A stretch of 29,210 nucleotides of DNA. Origin: Chara braunii. Taxonomy: Eukaryota > Streptophyta > Charophyceae > Charales > Characeae. A program made the translations under genes and the position numbers. Under the pieces are notes generated by a model. The model ran no database searches. It saw nothing but the letters and a program-made list of their open reading frames with translations, and was not told the DNA's origin. The DNA is taken from the NCBI GenBank assembly GCA_003427395.1, contig BFEA01000390.1, positions 233,683 to 262,892 on the forward strand, in the 5' to 3' direction. Position 1 is the first letter of the stretch. Each line of letters opens with the position of its first letter. Of this stretch, positions 18,232 through 29,210 are shown in pieces.

Positions 18232-18525
18232 AGCACAGGTGGTCCTCCGCTGGTCCACCAAGATACTATCCCCCAAACTACTACTAAACTCTATCTGATA
18301 TGGATGGGATGCTATTTTTTTTATTTGTTTTTTGAACTCTGAGAATCGTTGCTTCAAAAATAACAAATTTTAGACCATACAAAATTTCACTATGTAATAG
18401 GACTTCTTTTGACTTTTACACGCTGTCTGTCTTTCCCCTAGTTAGTTTTTTTTTTTTTTTTCCTTTCTTCTTGGTCTGGTTGTTTCTGTTTGTACTAATC
18501 TTTTACTGTTTGTCCTCTTGCGCAG
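18232..18525. other. Leader or intergenic DNA; intron-like 3' end on plus strand
   Basis: AT-rich sequence with a T16 tract at about 18447. On the plus strand the last 80 bases resemble an intron end: a long pyrimidine tract, TACTAATC, then CCTCTTGCGCAG ending at 18525. On the minus strand it would be 5' leader of element 1. Confidence 0.35.
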
Positions 18526-18843
18526 GGAGAAGTTAGAGTATAACCATGTCAGAGTACCCGAGCTATACTTCGTTCACACAGATTAGCGCTGCCCTGTTGA
18601 CTTTGCTTAATACCGTGCTTGACGTGGCAATCGACAACTTCACACCAGTTTCCCCCACCTTAACCACCTCCTGCAGATATCACATTAGAAGGGTAGAAAA
18701 GCGGACCATCAGGACTCTGACCACTACTACCTTTAATGTGACCAGACACTTGTGTCCTGACTCCCAAACCTGACCTTAGGTAGACAGCAGCAGCAGCGAC
18801 CATCAGAGAGGGAAAGAAGTAGAGTACACACACACGCAGCCAG
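18526..18843 (+). other. Candidate exon of unknown plus-strand transcript
   Basis: The block is bounded on the left by a good acceptor (GCGCAG at 18520-18525) and on the right by a consensus donor CCAG|GTAAGG at 18844. An ATG at 18546 in AACCATG opens 75 codons ending at 18773 (Thr/Ser-rich, no known domain). The stop lies before the donor, so if spliced this would be a leader, a last coding exon or a non-coding transcript. Further donor-like sites follow at 18924 and 19374. All of this is inference from splice consensus alone. Confidence 0.25.
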
Positions 18844-19500
18844 GTAAGGGGATATGGAGGTTCTTCTCTCTTTAAAGCGGTCGTCGATGAAGCTCCTCGT
18901 TGCTCCGTACTCCAACGCTCCAGGTAAGTAATCTTCTGCCCTTTCCTCTTCGGCTTACTTCTTCCCCAATCTCAATCCACCTCTGTCTCACAACTCCACC
19001 ATCGCCAGCATCATCCTCAAGCCAACATTTTTTTCTTCTTCTCGTCGGCCTTACTCATGCCGGCGCCGTGAGTGCAACAAGTTTTTGCTCCGATACCAAG
19101 ATTGCAAGGGACCTGACTGTCCTCCTCTTGCTGGAATGTATCACAACGCATGCATGGACATTGACTCACACAAGATGAAACTCACACATAGTCCAAATGA
19201 GATGGGATAGAACCAAGATGCGCAGCTCAATTAATCATTAACTCATTGTACAAGAGTATATCGAGATCCAAAGTTCAGCGTCCAACATTATCATGAGTTT
19301 CTTCGTTCTGCCTCACGAATGGGGCCTGGCTCATCCGGCACCACCTTCAGAACTCAAGTACAGTGCACAGCAGGTAAGTATCCATCATAGTCATATTCTA
19401 CCCCAGTCTCTTTTCTTTCTCTCTCTTGGATCTCAGTCTTGATTCTCTTGTCCCACCATACATGCACACTCCTATTACGAAGATTTACTTTGAATGCTAC
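18844..19500. other. Unassigned; donor-like sites and candidate PBS
   Basis: No protein is recognised. CAG|GTAAGT occurs at 18924 and 19374 on the plus strand. The minus strand carries the candidate primer binding site at 19087-19098. If that site belongs to element 1, sequence above 19103 would be its 5' LTR, but no second copy of it was found. Confidence 0.35.
19087..19098 (-). promoter_or_regulatory. Candidate tRNA-iMet primer binding site
   Basis: The minus strand reads TGGTATCGGAGC, one base from TGGTATCAGAGC, the common plant LTR-element site complementary to the 3' end of initiator tRNA-Met. A TTGCA, which could end an LTR, lies four bases before it. It is about 970 bp upstream of the element 1 gag start, a plausible leader length. 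It is weakened by the absence of a matching LTR pair. Confidence 0.45.
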
Positions 19501-19628
19501 TCACCGTAGACTAACTACTAACCCACTACCTATACTAACTAGTTGGCGCAGATATGTCTGTCACTCACCGTAGACTAACTACTAACCCACTACCTATACT
19601 AACTAGCTGGCGCAGATATGTCTGTCAC
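19501..19628 (+). repeat. 64-bp tandem duplication
   Basis: Positions 19501-19564 and 19565-19628 are nearly identical (one clear mismatch, AGTT/AGCT, plus edge differences). Each copy ends with TACTAACTAG, then TGGCGCAG, then ATATGTCTGTC. That resembles a branch site followed by a 3' splice site, so the duplication doubles a candidate acceptor (AG at 19550-19551 and 19614-19615). Confidence 0.85.
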
Positions 19629-19973
19629 TCTCTTCCTCCTCTCAGCGCAGCTTCTCCTCCAGCGCTAACCCAGCCAGCCAGCGCACAAGTGCATGCAGCA
19701 CTTCCACGCCAATATGCCAGTGGGAATCTGATGTCAAGGGAGGCTGGCCTATTGCTTTATACTGCTGGCCTCCCCTGGCGACGTCTGCATTGGCCTGTAT
19801 TGGCACTTTGGGCCTTCCTCAGTCCTAGACCCATGCATATGTGTGTGTCCCAGTATTTTTCCCTCAGGGTCTGCTGCTGCTGCGGCCATCTGGCATGGAT
19901 TTCGGACTGGGTGTCTGAATCTAGACCCCATATTAGACTTAGATAGAACTGGGAACCTGTCCTTCGACTTCCT
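19629..19973. other. No gene recognised
   Basis: A plus-strand frame from ATG 19554 to 19946 (130 codons) has no recognisable domain and starts inside the tandem duplication. A Cys-run (CCCCG) comes from CTGCTGCTGCGG. I do not call a gene. Confidence 0.4.
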
Positions 19974-20090
19974 TTTGGACAGATACACATTCTACACGAA
20001 CAGACACTCATATTGCACGAACAGGCACACATACTGCACGTACAGACACACCTCTTACCTGAACAGACATGACCTACACACCCTCTAGAC
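19974..20090 (+). repeat. 21-bp minisatellite
   Basis: About five units of ACGAACAGACACTCATATTGC-like sequence occur in tandem, with TACAGACAC and GAACAGRC variants. Because 21 is a multiple of three, one plus frame reads as a degenerate heptad with repeated Asn-Arg-His, and a minus frame reads as Cys-rich heptads. Both are probably fortuitous. Confidence 0.7.
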
Positions 20091-20294
20091 GAACAGATGT
20101 GACCTCCAAATCTAATCATTGCAACTGTTCATTCAGGGGCACAACTGTGACCTTTGACGTTGGCTTTTGGTTTAACTAAGATGTGACTTTTGACCCAGAG
20201 AACATGTCCTTTGATCTGCTTTCACGAGTTGGGCCCTGGCGCGTGACCCCTCTATGCTGCATTTGCCGAACAGGGTCTGAATCGGGTAAAGGCC
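20091..20294. other. No gene seen
   Basis: Contains a few GTGACCTTTGAC-like words (20107, 20148, 20185) without a regular period. No coding frame is supported. Confidence 0.35.
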
Positions 20295-20372
20295 CTTTTA
20301 CTATATGTAGATGTGGATGTAAATATGTGTAGATAGATAAATTTTGATGTAGATGCAGATGTAGAGAGAGAT

Positions 20373-20374
<2 letters not shown>
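20295..20374 (+). repeat. (GATGTA)n-type degenerate hexamer, left block
   Basis: GTAGATGTGGATGTAAATAT and following words are repeated almost exactly at about 20957-21018, and a similar pure block lies at 23587-23668. These blocks flank and interrupt the composite array. Confidence 0.75.
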
Positions 20375-23586
<3,212 letters not shown>

Positions 23587-23668
23587 TATGTAGATGTAGA
23601 TGTAGATGTAGATAGATGTAGATATAGATGTAGATGTAGAGGATGTAGATGTAGATACATGTAGATGT
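23587..23668 (+). repeat. (GATGTA)n hexamer block
   Basis: Near-perfect TAGATG repeats follow the last composite unit. The sequence just after (GCTATATTCTTYTCTYATCT, then CTTGTCAGTACTCATCT) is also found after the hexamer block at about 21017-21066, so block plus flank were duplicated together. Confidence 0.85.
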
Positions 23669-24039
23669 AGATGTAGAAGCTATATTCTTCTCTCATCTAT
23701 ATCATCTTCTTGTCAGTACTCATCTATCTCATCCTCTCGCTAGTCTATGTATAGTATGGGGGAACACCAACCAACACGGATCTCTCCCTAGCCCACGGGG
23801 TAGGTTGGTACCACATCAGTGGTGCAAGAGCAAGGTTGTACAAGTCCCTCATCATGGTGATGAGGGGTGGGCAGGCATTGCAGTGACTGTCCATTGTGCG
23901 CAGATGTATTCATTCCTGATAGATGTACTAACCTAGCTTAGCTTGTGGAATGTAGGATTCGAACGCACGAAAATGAGATTGTTTACCAGTTCCACTCAAT
24001 GCAATTTTATTTTTTTTTCCTGTTTCTAAATTGGGTTGG
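23669..24039. other. No gene; contains a palindrome and a tRNA-like relic
   Basis: CCCTCATCA and TGATGAGGG form an inverted repeat with a 3-nt centre at 23846-23866. On the minus strand 23945-23995 has GTGGAA and TTCCAC arms closing a 51-nt segment with CGTTCGAATCC, a near-perfect B box. This resembles a tRNA lacking its D arm. No protein-coding signal is present. Confidence 0.4.
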
Positions 24040-24742
24040 ATCCACCTGCAATCAGACTCGCTTTCTTTTATACCTCGCATTTACGCAAACAGATGGCAAG
24101 TCACACTGGCGCTCAGCGCCCACTCAAAGCTCAGAGATATAGAAGTCGGAAACATCGTTCAGATACATGCTCGCTTCAACAGGCTATGGCGCATCATCGC
24201 CTGTACAACTCTTTGTTCGTCACTGTGCTTAGCTCTGCTGTTCACACACACTCAACTCAGGATCACCCTGGATATCCCACACGCGACACACTGTATCACA
24301 CACACGCACACACTACACTCGCCTACCACCTACGACAGCTATGGCCGCTCAACCCTACTGGCTATGGCTACGCAACCTCTACTCTGCCCACTTCGTCTTC
24401 GGGCACTCTGCAGACCACCTCGCACAAGTCGCTCAAACAGCGTTTCCGCATGGCTCGCGCAGGAATGAATGAATGGTTGGACGCTACCTCTTGATTTATA
24501 CTTTTGTTTGTGGCTAGTCTGCCTCTTTTCCACCGGGCACTGAGTGCACACAGTCCCACATGGTACTTGCTGACTGAACTAAGTGAGACTGGGACTGGGT
24601 ACCGCTTACTCAACATGGGTGGACCTCACCACTTGCCCATTTGCCTCTGGTCTACTGTGAGGAACGTTTGAAGGGCCACTTCCGGACCTTCCGGAAGTCT
24701 GTGGACTTGGCCCTTCGACACTGTAGCAGCTACGACCTTGAC
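24040..24742 (+). repeat. Dispersed repeat D2, copy 2
   Basis: This matches 7886-8421 by ordered anchors (CTCAGAGATAT, CTGGATATCCCACACGC, GGGACTGGGTACCG, TTGAAGGGCC, AGCTACGACCTTGAC). It is longer by about 150 bp, mainly an extra segment near 24345-24505. It lies a few hundred bases beyond the chromodomain end of element 2, but no third copy exists beyond the gag end of that element, so it is not that element's LTR as far as can be seen. Confidence 0.7.
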
Positions 24743-25054
24743 GTTTCAGAAATTCTACAGCTACGACTTCTAGAACTCACTAAGACCTTTATCCGACAGG
24801 TCTACAGATCGAACCCCTACAACCTACAGACCCTACGACAGCCTACCAACTGTTACGAATACACAGGTCAAGACTTCAACTCTCGGGGTCGACAGAAGTA
24901 GTGTACACAGGTAAGGTAAGGACTAGGGATCGAGCTCTGACATCTGCATTCACTACTGCTGACAGGTGAATACCGTTTTACTCCCGCCGGCCTAAATTCG
25001 AGGTCCTCCGATAATAATTTAGTCCAAGACCGGATTTTTACCTTTTTTTTCTCT
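24743..25054. other. 3' flank of element 2, no gene
   Basis: Sequence between D2 copy 2 and the chromodomain remnant. It contains a T8 tract at 25043-25050 (A8 just after the coding end on the minus strand) and a donor-like CACAG|GTAAGG at 24911 on the plus strand. No LTR end or polypurine tract could be identified with confidence. Confidence 0.4.
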
Positions 25055-25395
25055 CTTGTAGGCTCTAACTGCGTCGGGAGCTGTTTCCAGGAGTTCAGTT
25101 CTAGTAAACCAGCGGTCGTCCTCGAGTTCCTGATAAGCAAATCGGACCTTATACTGTTTTTGTGGACGACCTCAGGCTCTACCTCTTGTTCTGAATATGT
25201 CTTCGTCTACAGTGCCCTCAATGTCATACCTTCCATCCAAATCCGGAGGGATCATGGATCTTCTTGATGGAAATTGTTGTCTTGTGACACACGACAACAA
25301 CTTTGACGCATGAAACACAGGGTAGGTGTGGAGGTGTGCTGGGATCTCTACCGTGTAGGCGGCCCATCCTCTCCGCCCTTAACTTCTAGAACTGG
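25055..25395 (-). pseudogene. Integrase C-terminus with chromodomain-like module, element 2
   Basis: After the TGA at 25396 and a one-base shift near 25360, the minus strand reads AYTVEIPAHLHTYPVFHASK, the usual integrase end. Then comes GRYDIEGTVDEDIFRTRGRA, a TGA, and KQYKVRFAYQELEDDRWF followed by TRTELLETAPDAVRAYKRE. The order Tyr-x-(Ile/Val)-Glu, a hinge, Tyr-(Lys)-Val-(Arg)-(Trp/Phe), a Trp, and a final APDAV-type helix matches chromodomains at the integrase end of chromoviruses. Such modules bind chromatin and steer insertion. The usual WKG Trp is Phe, as in diverged retrotransposon chromodomains. Confidence 0.75.
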
Positions 25396-25965
25396 TCACG
25401 GTCCTCTGTATGCGGGCAGTAACTTTTGCGAAATGTTCTCCTCAGGAGCAAATTTTTTGGACTTGACCCAGACAAGGTTGCCTACTTGAAATTGTGACGA
25501 GTGACGGTGCTTATTAGCCTGTTCTATCATTCTCTGTTGGGCCTTCCTGAGGTTCTCAATGACGGTAGCTAACTCCTTCCCGTGCTGCATCGCAAACTCC
25601 CTAGTATCTGACGGTAGCCTATGAATCTGATCCCGGTTAAGTCCCTCAAATGGTCTGCGCGGTCTAAAGGACTTGTGCAACTCATTGGGAGTACGACAGG
25701 TGGCTAAATGCACACTATTGTTATACGCATTGGCTACCTTGGGCAACATCTCATCCCAGTTCATCTGATCCGGTCTAATATATATGCGTAGAACTTGTTG
25801 CAGGATCTTATTCATTTGCCCAGTCTGGTCGTTGGTCTCTGGATGATGGTCAGATGACATTAGCAACTTTGACCCATAGACTTTCATCAATTCCTGCCAA
25901 TTCTGACTAGTGAACCGGGTGTCTCTATTGCTAACTATAGACAGCAGAATCTCGTGATCACTCAC
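25396..25965 (-). pseudogene. Integrase core fragment, element 2, catalytic residues lost
   Basis: The fragment aligns with element 1 from IVSDKDTRF onward. At the position of the second catalytic Asp it has Asn (IVSNRDTRFTS). At the Glu, 35 residues further, it has Gly (TNDQTGQMNK). The first Asp and the zinc-binding domain are deleted. The rest is well preserved (VLRIYIRPDQMNWDEMLPKV, YNNSVHLATC.TPNELH, FQVGNLVWVKSKKF, LLPAYRGP) and stops at TGA 25396-25398, where Trp is expected. It cannot be an active integrase. Confidence 0.92.
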
Positions 25966-25973
25966 CTAACTAC

Positions 25974-26080
25974 TACGTTGGTCTTCTCGAACAGTAATCC
26001 CTCTGTAATGAGGTAATCTGGTTCGGTCTCTGGGGCCTCCTTAACTTTCTTGAGAAGGTCACTATAAATAGGGTCTGGTA
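25974..26080 (-). pseudogene. Isolated RNase H-integrase connector, element 2
   Basis: The minus strand reads DPIYSDLLKKVKEAPETEPD then YLITEGLLFEKTNVVV. It aligns with DHVYGAMLKRIQEAPTEFPN then YRITQGLLFERTDV of element 1 at about 13830-13920. It is joined directly to the gag end on one side and to the middle of the integrase core on the other. This places two deletion junctions, near 26080-26100 and 25966-25974. Confidence 0.8.
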
Positions 26081-26099
26081 AGGGCAGTTGCGACCCCCA

Positions 26100-28085
26100 C
26101 TAGTGGCTGCCTTTTGACCCTTGGCCAGTGAAACGGACTTTTCTATACTTTGGACAACATTTAATGATATGGGCAGGGTCACCGCAGTAAATGCACTGCC
26201 CCTGATCCATTCGTTGTTGCCACACACGCTGATCCAAACCCAGATCTTCCCAAGGCCGGCCCCGTGGCCAACCTGTGTGCCAACCTCCTCTCCTCTAAGA
26301 TGATCCTCCACCTCTCCGCTGTGGGGATCGACCGGGACCCGAACGATTCGGCGGGGGATCTAGACCCCTACCTCCCTCTTGGCGGTTCCTTTGGTCGCCA
26401 CCCCCCTGTGCGTCCGGACCTCGACCTCCCGTGGCCCGGCCCCCTTGGCCCTGGCCTCCTCCTCTACCTTTCGGTCTCCCTCCAACCGTGACAGCAGCGT
26501 ACGTCCTCCCTTGACCCACACTATTGTCATCCTCCTCTAGCCCCCACTCAATTTGATTGTAGGGGACTTCGTCCGTACCACCCTTATCAAATATAAGGAT
26601 CAGATGATCCTTGGCCCTAACCTGACCCGAGATGGTACGTCCTTTCCACTTTTTCCCTTTATCCAAATCCTTGTGCCAGAAAGTAGAAACTGGCATGGAT
26701 TTCACCTCGAACATGACCACTTATCTACTTAACGCATCGTACGTAATGTTAGCATGTTAGGTCTTTTCAAAGAAATGCTCTTGCAGGGGTTTTAGTATGG
26801 CACGATAAAATAAGTTAACTAACTGGGTCTCAGTGACCCCGTGGTCTGGGATGGCTACCAGATCATCCATCACTGCCTTGAGTGCTCTTGCACTCTTCCA
26901 CTGCCTGGAGTGGATCGTTTGCAGCTTGTCAGAGGGCCTAACGCTTCTCGTGACGTTAACGAACCTCTCTCTCAGGAGTTTGAAGAAGTGAGGAAGGGGG
27001 GTAATTTTGGAATATGCAACTATGTTGTTTTTCACAACTGGTTGCTCGCGCGAGGGACCTGGCAAAACTAGCCACTTCATCCTTCACGGCATGGAAGGCT
27101 ACAAGGACGTGTTCCTCAGGTAAAATATGTTGTAAATATATATAATTGTTGACGTTAACCTCCCAATTATCAAAATGCTCCTCATTTTTTCCGCAGGAAA
27201 CTTGAGCTTAACAGACTCTTTGCGGATACGACCCTCATTCTCTGACGCGGCTACTACTTTGGCGCCTGCACAAAAAAATTTTGCGCCTTCCTTCAGCTTC
27301 TTAACTTCGGTTCAGACGTGAGTCATCATGTCACGCTCAAACTCTCTAAACCCGGTCCGGATGGAATGGAGGGTCATTTCTTGGCCCCGAACAGACTAAT
27401 GGTGTTCGGTCCAGGCCCGGCCTAGGAGCTCAATGCTCCTAAGGATCTTGTCCAACTTAGCCTGTATATCAGGTTGGGCCTGTACCTCTTGCCTACACGA
27501 ATGTAAGCTTTCCACTTCCTTGCCCATCCGGTTAGCCTCCTCCATCCTCCTCTTCTTCTCTCTCGCCAGACGCAACTTCCACTTCAACTTTTTCTCATTT
27601 TCTATTGTCTGGCGTTCCAGGGGATCACTCGCTGCTTCGAGATCCCTTGCTGTTGCTTCCTTCTCCTCCTGAGGCACATACAACATCGCCTCCTCATCTT
27701 CCCCCAAAGATAAATTAGCCAACCACTCGCTTATCTTCTTCTCCACCCACGGATCATCCTCCTCCGTGCCACTGCTCTGTCCTCTTCCTCCCGCACGCCT
27801 CCTTTTGAGGGTCTGTTCTTCTTCTTCTAGTTGTTCCTCCTCCTCTATGTCCTCTTCTTTTGCAACCTTCATCTTCTCTTCCTCCTCCTGTTGTATTTTT
27901 TTCATCTCCTCCTCCAACTTTTTCTTTTTCGCCGCCCGCTCCTTCGCTATTATCTTTAACTTCGCCTGCTTAAGGAGCTCCTTGTTCTCCCTCTTTTCTT
28001 TTCTCTCTCTTAAAATGGTGGCGGCTTGCTCCTCTTAAGCTTGGGTGTAAGGGGTAGTGCTCTTCCCACCGCGGGTGTCAACCAT
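26100..28085 (-). pseudogene. gag: gag of element 2 (broken)
   Basis: It starts at ATG 28083-28085 (MVDTRGGKSTTPYT), with a TAA at codon 17 (28035). It then runs open through a long Glu/Lys/Arg coiled coil to TAG 27396. Beyond lie more stops and at least two frame changes (near 27190 and 27020) around the capsid, which includes NWEVNVNNYIYLQHILPEE and, in another frame, LLRERFVNVTRSVRPSDKLQ. Stops at 26757 and about 26733 precede the segment shared with element 1 (KDLDKGKKWKGRTISG, YNQIEWGLEE). An Arg/Gly/Pro-rich stretch, a stop at 26295 and a zinc knuckle CIYCGDPAHIIKCC at 26154-26195 (CX2CX4HX4C) follow, then TAG at 26100-26102. Confidence 0.9.
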
Positions 28086-28703
28086 GGTGTCAGGTGCACA
28101 ACTAAACAATAGTTCCACTCCTCACCACTTAGACTTCTACCCCTTGACTGACACAACCTAATTGACTCAATCTAGGGACCACAGAATCCGAATAGGATCC
28201 TGTCAACTAGAGTCACTAGCCTAGACCTAAACTATGGCCGTCACTATAGGACTCACCACTGATCAGGAGGTATTTAAGGAGATACCCCGCAACTCCTCAG
28301 GAATTATTTAACGTTGCAGACAGGACGACGCGATCAGCAAGTCCTCTCAAGACTTAAACGGTCTGTTGTGCAGCCCACAGCTCGGATTTTGGGCCTACCG
28401 TGCCACACCGAGCAGCCCGCTGGCTAGTACCGGTCCTTGGGAGGGTTCGTGTCCTCCGGGACGGTCGAGTCCTCAAACACAGTCTTTAGCCCTAGTGAGC
28501 CCGTGTGGGTTTGGTCAACAAGGCCCTATTCTTCATATACAGAGTTCCTACATCTGGACAGAAGAGACTCGATGCAGAAAGAAGAGAAAGACAGACTCAG
28601 CAAGTACCACAGGGTATGTGCACATCCATAGGGCGAGGGGATAGGTTGGAGGCTTGGCGAGAATATACCAACTCCAGCTTCGTCAAACAAATGGTCAGCA
28701 GCT
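28086..28703. other. 5' flank of element 2, no gene recognised
   Basis: This should include the leader and 5' LTR of element 2 on the minus strand, but no match to the other flank and no tRNA-complementary site was found. Plus-strand frames of 64-119 codons at 28366-28864 overlap each other in several phases and have no domain. ATTTAAGG and ATTATTTAACG words near 28273-28312 are the only AT-rich promoter-like elements. Confidence 0.4.
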
Positions 28704-28880
28704 CTGGTCAATGCTTGGTCAACGCTTGGTCAACGCTTGGTCAACGCTTGGTCAACGCTGGTCTGCACCTTGGTCAACACTGGTCTGTACCTTGGTCAAT
28801 GTTGCGGTCAACCCCCGATCAACTCCCGGTCAACTCCGGTCAACGCCTGATCAACCCCGATTAACTCCGTCGATCAACAC
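28704..28880 (+). repeat. 11-bp GGTCAAC minisatellite
   Basis: About sixteen units of TTGGTCAACGC occur, the first five nearly identical and later ones drifting to CCCGATCAACT-like forms. Ten or so contain GGTCAA, the complement of TTGACC, which is the core bound by plant WRKY factors (W box). The density follows from the repeat and need not be regulatory. Confidence 0.85.
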
Positions 28881-29142
28881 TTCGCCCGGCTATGGCTGTC
28901 ATCTTCTTCTTCCTCACCACCCTTCTTCTTTTTTTTCCCTACTCGCCTCTTTCTTCTTCCACCCCGGCTATCTTTTCTTCACCTTCCTCGGCTATGGTTT
29001 CCTTACTCCTCTCGGTGTCTCCCTCCTTTTGGTCTCTCCCTCCTTCTCTACCACTGTTCCTCCTTCGTCCCTCCGTGTCCGGGCTCGGCGGCTATGGCCG
29101 CCACCTTCTCCTTTGTTGGACTGCACAACCAATCTTGTATCA

Positions 29143-29145
<3 letters not shown>
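28881..29145. other. Pyrimidine-rich DNA, no gene
   Basis: CTTCTTC-rich low-complexity sequence with a recurring GGCTATGGYYGYCA word (near 28890, 28993 and 29090). Similar CTATGGCCG words occur in D2 copy 2. No coding signal. Confidence 0.5.

Positions 29146-29210
<65 letters not shown>
29146..29210. repeat. (TC)n microsatellite reaching the window end
   Basis: A pure CT dinucleotide run of 65 bp continues past the window edge. It is the complement of the (GA)n tracts in the composite arrays, so another family R unit in reverse orientation could follow. Confidence 0.95.

Larger units (their letters stand above)
25055..28085 (-). mobile_element. Internally deleted Ty3/gypsy chromovirus (element 2)
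   Basis: On the minus strand the order is gag (28085-26100), about 110 bp of RNase H-integrase connector (about 25974-26080), the second half of the integrase core (25965-25396) and a chromodomain-like C-terminus (25395-25055). Protease, reverse transcriptase, RNase H and the zinc-binding part of integrase are absent. It is related to element 1 but not a recent copy, with clear protein-level similarity and many differences. Numerous stops and shifts show that it is old. No LTRs or primer binding site were recognised. Confidence 0.9.

Noticed and set aside
19757-20119. Minus-strand Cys-x-Cys-rich frame that looks like a metallothionein
   Set aside because: The Cys heptads are the reverse reading of a 21-bp minisatellite. 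There is no independent coding evidence.
24040-24742. D2 copy 2 as the 3' LTR of element 2
   Set aside because: It lies in the right place, but no matching copy is present beyond the gag end at 28.1-29.2 kb.

Overview
The window looks like repeat-dominated nuclear DNA of a eukaryote, most likely of the green (streptophyte) lineage. The evidence is two degenerate chromodomain-type Ty3/gypsy retrotransposons, a candidate initiator-methionine-tRNA primer binding site, intron-like signals with a TACTAAC-type branch site, many (TTA)n, (GA)n and (CAGA)n microsatellites, long oligo(A/T) tracts, and no bacterial-style operon. The style of the gag coiled-coil region reminds me of charophyte (Chara-like) elements, but that is an impression from memory and was not tested. 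No intact, recognisable cellular gene was found.

Layout. 1-671: a fragment of a dispersed repeat, a G-rich minisatellite with G-quadruplex potential, and degenerate GGGTA-rich sequence. 672-2947: the only stretch with non-transposon-like coding signal. It holds two homologous copies of an unrecognised ~80-residue domain (672-938 and about 1505-1771, inside a 199-residue frame at 1262-1861). A gag-like reading frame follows, apparently split by an A-tailed minus-strand insertion (2163-2711). 2948-4993: gene-free; contains an inverted repeat, a tRNA-Arg(UCU)-like relic, a 145-nt T tract between short direct repeats, and purine-rich low-complexity DNA. 4994-9943: tandem and dispersed repeats. 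10571-12068: a 21-copy 71-bp satellite with a trimeric higher-order register.

12.7-18.1 kb (minus strand): a complete-order but heavily mutated Ty3/gypsy element (gag with zinc knuckle, protease, RT, RNase H, integrase). A candidate primer binding site lies at 19087-19098, but no LTR pair was identified. 18.5-19.9 kb: splice-like signals on the plus strand and a 64-bp tandem duplication. 20.3-23.7 kb: a composite array of about 440-640-bp units joined by (GA)n. 24.0-24.7 kb: second copy of a repeat also present at 7.9-8.4 kb. 25.05-28.1 kb (minus strand): a second, related Ty3/gypsy element that has lost protease, RT, RNase H and the front of integrase but keeps gag, a mutated integrase core and a chromodomain-like C-terminus. 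28.1-29.2 kb: gene-free, with an 11-bp GGTCAAC minisatellite and a terminal (TC)n.

The coding remnants do not form a working pathway. They read as layered transposon decay, retroposition and satellite growth. The items that deserve a second look are the duplicated unknown domain near the left end, the trimeric satellite, the repeat family found in both orientations and in three places, and the internally deleted chromovirus.
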